Assembly: GCA_964355425.1 (NCBI GenBank)
Contig: CAYHDN010000012.1
Span: 1 to 19,194, forward strand
From: CAYHDN01 sp964355425
GTDB taxonomy: Bacteria; Patescibacteriota; UBA1384; XYA2-FULL-43-10; CAINNR01
Direction: 5' to 3'
DNA: 19,194 bases
The first letter of the stretch is position 1. Every line of letters starts with the position of its first letter. Under the pieces are notes generated by a model. The model had not been told where the DNA came from, ran no database searches, and was given only the letters and a program-made list of their open reading frames with translations. Both the position numbers and the translations under genes were made by a program. Positions 14,110 to 19,194 of the stretch are shown one piece after another.

Positions 14110-14790
14110 ATGGTACAAATTAGAAAAGACCCCCTTGTTAATGATCAATATTATCATATTTTTAGCCGTAGTATTGCTAAATTTGTAGTTTTTAATAATT
14201 TTTTAGAATTTAATCGGATTTTACAACTACTGGATGTTTATCGTTTCTCCGATTTTAATTACAAGTACTCTCAATTTGCTGAACTAAGACACTCTACCCA
14301 GCATTCGATAATGAATAAGATTAGAAATCATGATGAAACTTTAATTAAAGTCATTGCTTATTGTATTATGCCGACACATGTTCATTTAATTTTAAAACAA
14401 ATCGCCAAAAAGGGGATTGCAAAATATATTGGCCGGGTTTTAAATGGTTATTCCAAATATTTCAATACAAAACATAAAAGGACTGGGCCATTGTGGGCTG
14501 GACGCTTTAAAAACGTGTTGATATCTGATGATATTCAGTTACTCCACTTAAGTCGCTACATTCATCTAAATCCGACCTCGGCGGGATTAGTGGTTAAGCC
14601 CGAAAATTGGCAATATTCTTCTTACGATGAATATATAAATAAAACAAAAAAAAGTCTTGCGATCTGTAAATTTCATGAGGTTATCGACAAAAATTCTGAG
14701 GAATACAAAAAATTTGTCGAAGACAGAAAATCCTATCAACGTGAGCTATCCTTAATAAAAAGCATCCTTATTGACGATTATAACGGCTAA
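14110..14790 (+). CDS. REP-associated tyrosine transposase (RAYT, IS200/IS605 Y1 HUH family)
   Basis: RAYTs are single-stranded DNA nucleases related to IS200 TnpA that recognise REP hairpins and are often kept as domesticated single genes. The 226-residue protein shows the family N-terminus (YYHIFSRSIAKFVVF), the HUH metal-binding motif in AYCIMPTHVHLILKQ (H90, H92) and a candidate nucleophile in LNGYSKYFN (Y114 or Y117). The diagnostic GPLWAGRFKNVLI and LSRYIHLNPTSAGLV blocks are also present. All core motifs look intact, so it may be active. Matching palindromes flank it on both sides, and its stop codon lies in the first copy of a 16-bp tandem repeat. It separates the Cys-rich cassette from hisS, which keeps its own promoter. 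No tnpB/IscB-like gene is adjacent. Confidence 0.92.
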   Translation: MVQIRKDPLVNDQYYHIFSRSIAKFVVFNNFLEFNRILQLLDVYRFSDFNYKYSQFAELRHSTQHSIMNKIRNHDETLIKVIAYCIMPTHVHLILKQIAKKGIAKYIGRVLNGYSKYFNTKHKRTGPLWAGRFKNVLISDDIQLLHLSRYIHLNPTSAGLVVKPENWQYSSYDEYINKTKKSLAICKFHEVIDKNSEEYKKFVEDRKSYQRELSLIKSILIDDYNG

Positions 14791-14830
14791 CCACCACCTA
14801 GGCTAACCACCACCTACGAGGTGGAAGTTG
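14785..14830. repeat. REP-like palindrome and 16-bp tandem repeat, right flank of the transposase
   Basis: GGCTAACCACCACCTA occurs twice in tandem (14785-14800 and 14801-14816). The second copy continues into a hairpin: CCACCT (14810-14815), loop ACG, AGGTGG (14819-14824), then AAGTTG. The stem and tail equal those at 14063-14083, and the loops CGT and ACG are reverse complements. The TAA stop of the transposase (14788-14790) is part of the first tandem copy. Confidence 0.75.
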
Positions 14831-14836
14831 AAAGTG

Positions 14837-14865
14837 TTGATTTTTGGGTTTGGTTCTTGTATATT
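14837..14865 (+). promoter_or_regulatory. sigma70-type promoter of hisS
   Basis: TTGATT (14837-14842), a 17-nt spacer and TATATT (14860-14865) lie just right of the transposase palindrome. The start would be near 14872, leaving about 21 nt with two candidate ribosome binding sites (GAGGAA and GAGGAG, the latter at 14883-14888). Confidence 0.6.
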
Positions 14866-14892
14866 TGCTTTATAGAGGAATAGAGGAGCAAA

Positions 14893-16203
14893 ATGAGTGA
14901 AAATTCGTTTCAAAAACCACGAGGGACTCGGGATATTTTGCCGGCAGAGCAAGGTTACTGGCGGTTTTTTCAAATTAGTGCAGAAAAGGTTCTTGATGGC
15001 CTGGGATTCTCAAAAATTGATACGCCGCTTTTTGAAGACAAGCGTATTTTTGAGCGTGGCGTCGGCGCCGGAACCGATATTGTTGAAAAGGAGATTTATC
15101 TCATCGAATCCACGGCGCAGGACGAAGACCCGCAATTTGCTCTTCGGCCAGAGGGAACAGCCGGGTCCGCTCGCGCCTATATCGAAAATGGTATGAGTTC
15201 TTGGCCACAACCGGTTCGACTATATTATTTTGGACCAATGTATCGCCGCGAACGCCCACAACGTGGCCGTTATCGCGAACATCGGCAAGTTGGGTTAGAA
15301 ATTTTCGGCGATGAATCCGCCGAATCAGATTATTTAGCAATAATGGCAGCAATTGAAATATTAAAAAAGCTTAGTATTAACGGTTTAAATGTTGCTATCA
15401 ATTCTATTGGATGCCCAGAGTGCCGACCGAAATATTTAAAGAAATTGAAAGACTATTATGCCGGAAAATTATCCGAAGTCTGTCCGGATTGCAAACGCCG
15501 ATACGATACAAATCCACTGCGAATGTTGGATTGCAAGAATGAACAATGTCAAAAACTCAAAGAAAAAACGCCACAAATGCTAGATTCACTCTGTGCCCTG
15601 TGCCGTGATCATTTTCAAGATACCTTGCAATATCTGGATGATTTTGGGATTAAATTTGAATTAGACAATACACTTGTTCGAGGGTTAGATTATTATACTC
15701 GGACGGTTTTTGAAATTTCTGCCGGAGAGGATAAAGAAAGGATAGCTACACTCTGCGGCGGCGGACGCTATGATAATTTAGTCTCAACACTCGGCGGGCC
15801 AACTACTCCAGCTGTCGGTTGGGGCATGGGCGCCGATCGAGTTATCGAGTTATTAAAAGACACCGGCAAAAAAATTCCTAAATTCAGAGGTGTTGAAGTT
15901 GTAATTCTTGAAATTGGTGACACAGCAAAAAAAGTCTGCAAAAAACTTTTTAATGATTTTGAGAAAGAAGATATTAATGTTTATTATATCCCCTCTAAAG
16001 ATTCGCTTCGCAGCCAACTAAAAAAAGCGGCAAAACTTTCTGCCGATTATGCTCTAATTGTCGGTCAACAAGAAGCTTTGACTGGCTCAGTTATCGTTCG
16101 CGATCTACGTTCCAGCACCCAAGAAGATCTTTCTGTCACCGGGGCAATTGATATGATAAAAGAAAAATACGCAAAAGAAAAAGACTCTGAAATTTGTTGC
16201 TAA
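14893..16203 (+). CDS. hisS: Histidyl-tRNA synthetase
   Basis: HisRS is a class II aminoacyl-tRNA synthetase that charges tRNA-His in the cytosol. The 436 residues carry the HisRS start PRGTRDILP (residues 9-17), motif 2 region YYFGPMYRRERPQRGRYREH, the histidine-specific LVRGLDYYTRTVFE, the CGGGRYDNL block and motif 3 with GWGMGADRVIELL. The C-terminal anticodon-binding domain follows (about 330-430, VEVVILEIG and DLSVTGAIDMI). The cysteines in SIGCPECRPKY, VCPDCKRRYD, LDCKNEQC and LCALCRD occupy the insertion domain, where many bacterial enzymes have similar Cys pairs. Length is normal. A strong ribosome binding site (GAGGAG, 4-nt gap) sets the start. A terminator follows. Confidence 0.97.
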   Translation: MSENSFQKPRGTRDILPAEQGYWRFFQISAEKVLDGLGFSKIDTPLFEDKRIFERGVGAGTDIVEKEIYLIESTAQDEDPQFALRPEGTAGSARAYIENGMSSWPQPVRLYYFGPMYRRERPQRGRYREHRQVGLEIFGDESAESDYLAIMAAIEILKKLSINGLNVAINSIGCPECRPKYLKKLKDYYAGKLSEVCPDCKRRYDTNPLRMLDCKNEQCQKLKEKTPQMLDSLCALCRDHFQDTLQYLDDFGIKFELDNTLVRGLDYYTRTVFEISAGEDKERIATLCGGGRYDNLVSTLGGPTTPAVGWGMGADRVIELLKDTGKKIPKFRGVEVVILEIGDTAKKVCKKLFNDFEKEDINVYYIPSKDSLRSQLKKAAKLSADYALIVGQQEALTGSVIVRDLRSSTQEDLSVTGAIDMIKEKYAKEKDSEICC

Positions 16204-16212
16204 ATAAAGTAA

Positions 16213-16255
16213 GTCAAAAAAATCGTCCTCGAAACTGCTGAGCGGTTTTTTTGAC
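16213..16255. terminator. Intrinsic terminator after hisS, possibly bidirectional
   Basis: The arms 16213-16225 and 16243-16255 are complementary over 13 positions with one T-G pair. They contain a seven-A run on the left and a seven-T run on the right around TCG..CGG and CTC/GAG stem segments. The T-run ends in TTGACA, the -35 box of the next promoter, so the hisS terminator and the RNA-gene promoter overlap. Confidence 0.65.
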
Positions 16256-16279
16256 ATATTTTTTTTAATGACTTATAAT
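16251..16279 (+). promoter_or_regulatory. Consensus sigma70 promoter of structured RNA
   Basis: TTGACA (16251-16256), exactly 17 nt, then TATAAT (16274-16279): both boxes match the consensus at every base, the only such pair I see in the window. The start falls near 16286, at the foot of the closing helix of the RNA. This strength is typical of stable RNA genes. Confidence 0.85.
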
Positions 16280-16348
16280 GATATTGGACAAGCGCACGCG
16301 AGTGCCGACAGAAGGCTGATGACCTCCAATGAAAGAGGGAATGCCGTT

Positions 16349-16402
16349 ATGAAGTTGACAGCCGAGGACATGCTGAAGAAGGCCGCATCGAAGAAGGCCT
16401 AA
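16349..16402 (+). CDS. Possible 17-residue Lys/Ala-rich peptide inside the structured RNA
   Basis: An ATG at 16349 opens a 17-codon frame (MKLTAEDMLKKAASKKA) ending in TAA at 16400-16402. AAAGAGGG ends 9 nt upstream and could bind the ribosome. The DNA from 16375 to 16419 is three 15-nt units starting GAAGAAGGC, so the frame reads KKAAS, KKA-stop-P, KKAVP; the stop interrupts the repeat. It may be a dual-function RNA with a translated tag-like peptide, a remnant of a Lys/Ala-repeat gene, or simply RNA sequence. No independent evidence for translation is visible. Confidence 0.25.
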   Translation: MKLTAEDMLKKAASKKA

Positions 16403-16685
16403 CCGAAGAAGGCTGTACCCAGCTGGCTACACGGTCTGGTGTGTGCCTGCCAAAATCGGATTGCCCGGCTAACAATCCGCACACCATGTCGATGAACTTG
16501 GCGCAAGCAAGTTCACACGGCAAACGTAGCAAACTCTGCCCAACCGGGCAAAAAAGCTTTGTTGCTCTCGGCGAGAGTTCCAAGCAACTCTGGTTAGCAG
16601 TGGCGATCGGCCACAGCAACACGGCCGACAGAGTATAAGCCATGCCCGAAGACTCAAACCTCGCGTGCGCCCAATTCTTTGTCGC

Positions 16686-16713
16686 GACCCTGTCCAGGGA
16701 CAGGGTCTTTTTT
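16686..16713 (+). terminator. Intrinsic terminator of the structured RNA
   Basis: GACCCTGTC (16686-16694) pairs perfectly with GACAGGGTC (16699-16707) around CAGG and is followed by six T residues (16708-16713). It begins 15 nt after the closing helix of the RNA. Confidence 0.9.
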
Positions 16714-16717
16714 GTTG

Positions 16718-16723
16718 TATAAT
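16718..16723 (+). promoter_or_regulatory. -10 box (TATAAT) of a probably leaderless gene
   Basis: A consensus TATAAT ends 6 nt before the ATG at 16730, so transcription would begin at or next to the A of the start codon. No good -35 box lies 17 nt upstream, where the terminator stem sits. The position and absence of a Shine-Dalgarno point to leaderless translation. Confidence 0.5.
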
Positions 16724-16729
16724 CAACCT

Positions 16730-17341
16730 ATGACAACCATTGATGAGATTAATAAAATTCTCGCTAATACCAAAAACAAAATAATCGCCGGCAAAAAAAC
16801 CACTGAAATTATGGTTGTAATTCAGTCTGAAGATATTGATGACAAAATTATCAGTGAATTAAAAAACATTCCTGAAATAAAATCAATTTATCTCTTCGAC
16901 GGAGAGCGGCGGAAGTTAGTTTATGGTTCACCGGTGATTTATGACAAAATCGGTCGCTTTAAATTTCAAATCTCTCCCGATTCACCAGAAGAAATATCTG
17001 CCGATGATCAACCGAAGTATGACCGGATAAAAAAATTGGCTGATGTGAAAATTGGAGACGAAGTTCTAGTTTTGTATTGCGGAGTAGGAATCATTCCAAT
17101 TTATTTATCAACTCTAGCAAAAAAGGTTACTGGAATTGACCCAAATCCAATAGCAATCCGTGACGCCAAAGATAATGCTCGGATCAATAAAATTAATAAT
17201 TGCCAATTTATTTGTACCGACCCAAACAACATCGCTATGGAGCAATTCAGTAACTACATTGTAATTACTTGCAACAAACTGCCAAAAAAATTAATAAAAA
17301 CAATTAACACCACAAAACTTAAAAGTGTGATTTATACCTAG
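16730..17341 (+). CDS. Truncated/degenerate RlmD/TrmA-like SAM methyltransferase
   Basis: The 203-residue product resembles the C-terminal two thirds of the RNA (uracil-5-)-methyltransferase family. RRKLVYGSPVIYDKIGRFKFQISPDSPEEI matches the segment before the catalytic fold. VLVLYCGVGIIPIYL (112-126) matches the SAM motif DLYCGVG, with Leu for the Asp, and GIDPNPIAIRDAKDNARINKI (from 135) matches motif II and beyond. The DPPRKG motif is replaced by CNKLPKK (181-187) and the chain ends at SVIYT, just where the family continues into the catalytic Cys of the YVSCNP motif. So both catalytic elements are missing. The start is at 16730: an upstream in-frame ATG at 16679 would run through the terminator of the preceding RNA. 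Also missing is an N-terminal TRAM/Fe-S region. It may bind SAM or RNA without methylating uracil. Confidence 0.7.
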   Translation: MTTIDEINKILANTKNKIIAGKKTTEIMVVIQSEDIDDKIISELKNIPEIKSIYLFDGERRKLVYGSPVIYDKIGRFKFQISPDSPEEISADDQPKYDRIKKLADVKIGDEVLVLYCGVGIIPIYLSTLAKKVTGIDPNPIAIRDAKDNARINKINNCQFICTDPNNIAMEQFSNYIVITCNKLPKKLIKTINTTKLKSVIYT

Positions 17342-17371
17342 TTGCAGAACCGAGAGGAAATGTTTTATAAT
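17342..17371 (+). promoter_or_regulatory. Candidate promoter of the large surface protein
   Basis: TTGCAG (17342-17347), an 18-nt spacer and TATAAT (17366-17371) lie just after the methyltransferase stop. The start would be near 17378, leaving about 22 nt before the ATG at 17400 with no strong Shine-Dalgarno. Confidence 0.5.
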
Positions 17372-17399
17372 TGATTTGTAATCAATAAAAAGCAACCAG

Positions 17400-19194
17400 A
17401 TGGGGAAACGAACTAAACTAATTCTCGGAATAGCTATTGGCGCGGTAATAATCTTTTCCGGCGGTCTTTTTGGTCTTGCTAAGTTTGGTGTAATAAATCT
17501 AAAAGGATTTGCTGATCCTCTTTACGGCAGAGTAGAAATTACAGTAGACCCAAGTAATACCGGTAGTAGCATATCTCTCTATCAAGGAACTACTCCGATC
17601 TCAACAACCGGTTCCTTTGTCGGAAACATCTATACAATCACTTCTCTAGCTTACGGCAGTTATACCTACAAATTCGGTATGCCAGGACCAAGTGGCCAAC
17701 CATGTTTGGGGCCGGTAGCTAATTTAAGCCATTATTCAGCCACAACCAGAACCACATATGCTAGGTTTACTTGTGATGGTGGCGGCGGAGGGGGCGGCGG
17801 AGGTGGAGGTGACTCAACTACCTACTGTGTCAGAGGCCACGTCCAAAATGCCAACACCGGTGCCTCCATACAGGGAGTGAGAGCCACTATCGGCTCTGCA
17901 TCCGGAACAACCGATTCATTTGGTAATTATCAGATTGGCGGTCTGGCATTTGCCAACCTAGCTACAGCTAAAATCAGGTTCACAAAGGATGGTTTTTCTA
18001 GCACAGCAGAACAAAATGTCACCAGCTTAAATTCAAATATTGTTGCCGGTATTTCTTGTGATATCTCAAGCAACAATAATTTGGGAGTAACCGGATTATC
18101 TCCTTCGGCGCCACCCTTGGCAAACACTTTCTCGGAAATCGGAACAATCAAAGACCAAAGTAATACTCTTGTTGGCGGAGTAACTGTTCGAGTTAGTTGT
18201 AATAACGCCGATCAGGTCTCGGGAGTTAGCTGCGGAAGCGGTACTACATCATGGCAGAACACGTCTTACGCGTCTTTGCAAACTTACTATTCGAGCCTAC
18301 CCTCTGGAAAAGTTTTTAATTATGAAGTTCCTAACATAAACCGCTACTCTACATATACTCAATTTCCGCGCCTTAGAATTAATTTCTCCAAGGAAGGATA
18401 TTTTTGGGATCAAAACGGCGATAGTACCGACAATGATTCCGACAGTATAACTTATGTCTCCAGACCAACATCTAGCTATGTTGTGAATGGGAATCAGACA
18501 TATTTGAATTTTTACAACATAGTGATGAGACAACCAGTTTATTCGATTCAGGGCACCGTTAAAGACGGGCAAACGAATACTAATCTTTCCGGTGCGTCTG
18601 TTAATGGAGGCAATTTAACCGATACAAGCGGCAGATATCAAATTAACAACTTGCCGATATCTTCTGCTGCAATCCAAACTTTTATTTTTCATAAAGACGG
18701 ATATACCGACCAAACAAAAACACTTCAAGATTTGGGTATAAACCCGGGCACATTAAATCCCAATCAGACAACGCCATATTCAACCGCTACGGTAAATCTA
18801 GTAAGCTCAATAACAACCATGACGGTTCTTGGCAGCATTAAGGGTGAAGACGGAATATTAATTCCTGACGTAGAGGTCGTAGTCGAATGTCCCGGCTGTA
18901 ACAAGGGGCCATGGAATACCAATTCGACCGTAAATGGTTTAAATACAATTCCGAGTGTGACCGATCTCTATAACTACACAGTAAGGGATGTCTATAATTT
19001 CAAGGCTGACACAGTCATACAAACAATGCGAGTTAAATTTACTAAGATCGGTTATTACTACGATACTAATGGTGACGGAAAGAATAACGACCAGAATCAA
19101 TTTCTAGCAATTCGTAAAAGCGACATAACAGCTCTGGCCACTTCTCCGCAAAATTACGTCGCCAAATTAAATGTAACTCTGAAACAAACCTTTT
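17400..19194 (+). CDS. Large secreted/surface protein with repeated beta-sandwich domains (partial, C terminus outside)
   Basis: An ATG at 17400 opens a frame that stays open to the window end, at least 598 codons. Residues 5-27 (KLILGIAIGAVIIFSGGLFGLA) are a signal anchor. About 35-125 is a small beta domain, then a run of 11 Gly (127-137) makes a flexible linker. The rest is built of carboxypeptidase-regulatory-like modules: about 142-200 (RGHVQNANTG... TDSFGNYQIGGL), 247-, 381-440 (IQGTVKDGQTNTNLSG... TDTSGRYQINNL) and 475-. Two similar R(I/V)XF(S/T)K.GY..D blocks carry calcium-loop-like DQNGDSTDNDSD (337-348) and DTNGDGKNNDQN (555-566). Such proteins are surface adhesins, pilus-like or envelope scaffolds. 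The sortase at 1265 could anchor it if its C terminus has a sorting signal, which cannot be seen. Confidence 0.85.
   Translation, partial: MGKRTKLILGIAIGAVIIFSGGLFGLAKFGVINLKGFADPLYGRVEITVDPSNTGSSISLYQGTTPISTTGSFVGNIYTITSLAYGSYTYKFGMPGPSGQPCLGPVANLSHYSATTRTTYARFTCDGGGGGGGGGGGDSTTYCVRGHVQNANTGASIQGVRATIGSASGTTDSFGNYQIGGLAFANLATAKIRFTKDGFSSTAEQNVTSLNSNIVAGISCDISSNNNLGVTGLSPSAPPLANTFSEIGTIKDQSNTLVGGVTVRVSCNNADQVSGVSCGSGTTSWQNTSYASLQTYYSSLPSGKVFNYEVPNINRYSTYTQFPRLRINFSKEGYFWDQNGDSTDNDSDSITYVSRPTSSYVVNGNQTYLNFYNIVMRQPVYSIQGTVKDGQTNTNLSGASVNGGNLTDTSGRYQINNLPISSAAIQTFIFHKDGYTDQTKTLQDLGINPGTLNPNQTTPYSTATVNLVSSITTMTVLGSIKGEDGILIPDVEVVVECPGCNKGPWNTNSTVNGLNTIPSVTDLYNYTVRDVYNFKADTVIQTMRVKFTKIGYYYDTNGDGKNNDQNQFLAIRKSDITALATSPQNYVAKLNVTLKQTF

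Larger units (their letters stand above)
16286..16713 (+). ncRNA. GC-rich structured non-coding RNA, about 425 nt, family unassigned
   Basis: The 526-nt gap between hisS and the methyltransferase gene holds no long convincing reading frame, but it looks like one folded RNA. The ends pair: 16292-16302 GCGCACGCGAG with 16660-16670, 11 perfect pairs, possibly extended by ATTGG/CCAAT. Internal helices are 16358-16363/16411-16416; 16438-16443/16480-16485 stacked on 16457-16463/16473-16479; 16494-16500/16508-16514; 16537-16541/16546-16550; 16565-16569/16573-16577 inside 16561-16565/16584-16588; and 16600-16604/16610-16614. GC content is 36 of 60 bases at 16381-16440, far above neighbours. A consensus promoter precedes it and a terminator ends it. 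I looked for the tmRNA T-loop and CCA end, the RNase P core (GAGGAAAGUCC, ACAGAA..GGCUUA), the SRP GGAAGCAG loop and a 6S fold; none fits. It may be a diverged housekeeping RNA or a new class. Confidence 0.7.

Noticed and set aside
16286..16713. Reading the structured RNA as tmRNA
   Set aside because: No GGTTCRANTCC T-arm and CCA end, no tRNA-like 5' half, and the short internal frame does not end like a known degradation tag. A permuted or diverged form is not excluded.
16286..16713. Reading the structured RNA as RNase P RNA
   Set aside because: GACAGA occurs near both ends and GAGGGAATGCCG loosely recalls the conserved GAGGAAAGTCCG, but the near-invariant P4 strands and the ACAGAA..GGCTTA block are absent as such.
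16347..16726. Open frames on both strands across the GC-rich gap (16347-16643 minus, 16469-16726 minus, 16441-16638 plus)
   Set aside because: They overlap each other, lack ribosome binding sites, run through clear RNA helices and the terminator, and look unlike conserved proteins. GC-rich structured RNA often leaves such frames open by chance.
16679..16729. Upstream ATG of the methyltransferase-like gene
   Set aside because: The extension would be translated from the terminator stem of the preceding RNA. The ATG at 16730 follows a TATAAT box and fits the start of the protein better.

Overview
The window looks like a stretch of an AT-rich, compact bacterial genome, most likely a member of the Candidate Phyla Radiation (Patescibacteria). 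This is an inference from the mix of genes: a lone murA-mreB pair, a PEGA-domain membrane protein, a sortase, a HUH transposase, several genes without a Shine-Dalgarno sequence, and short intergenic gaps. No rRNA or ribosomal protein gene is present to fix the lineage. TGA behaves as a normal stop codon.

Layout. Positions 1-31 are the 3' end of a tRNA. Positions 84-2035 hold a DHFR/RibD-like reductase, an unrecognised protein with an HEXXH motif, and a membrane-anchored sortase, all on the plus strand. A PEGA-domain membrane protein (2102-2848, minus) is divergent from murA. Positions 2890-8318 form an envelope block: murA, mreB (1-nt overlap), two GT4 glycosyltransferases and a WecG/TagA-type glycosyltransferase. 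The last three genes overlap each other, which suggests one transcript. Positions 8342-9584 are a self-contained GC-rich cassette with its own promoter and terminator. It encodes a fused dUTPase-dCMP deaminase, both halves of which produce dUMP. nusA (with a structured leader) and clpC follow.

From 13503 the window becomes more accessory: a promoter, a possible 24-codon His-containing leader ORF, a 17-bp perfect hairpin and a small nine-cysteine protein. Then comes a REP-associated tyrosine transposase (RAYT) flanked by matching palindromes, followed by hisS with its own promoter. Between hisS and a degenerate RlmD/TrmA-like methyltransferase lies the most striking element, a GC-rich RNA of about 425 nt. 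It has a consensus sigma70 promoter (TTGACA-17-TATAAT), an 11-bp closing helix, several internal helices and a textbook terminator. I could not match it to tmRNA, RNase P, SRP or 6S RNA. The window ends inside a long surface protein with an N-terminal membrane anchor, a poly-Gly linker, carboxypeptidase-regulatory-like repeats and calcium-loop-like motifs. That protein could be a surface partner of the envelope genes, but its C terminus is outside the window.

The main candidates for something undescribed are the structured RNA with its embedded Lys/Ala mini-ORF (16286-16713), the fused dUTPase-deaminase cassette, the possible nusA leader attenuator, the His-leader/hairpin/Cys-rich cassette, and a dispersed CACAGAT/ATCTGTG dyad in two gene leaders.
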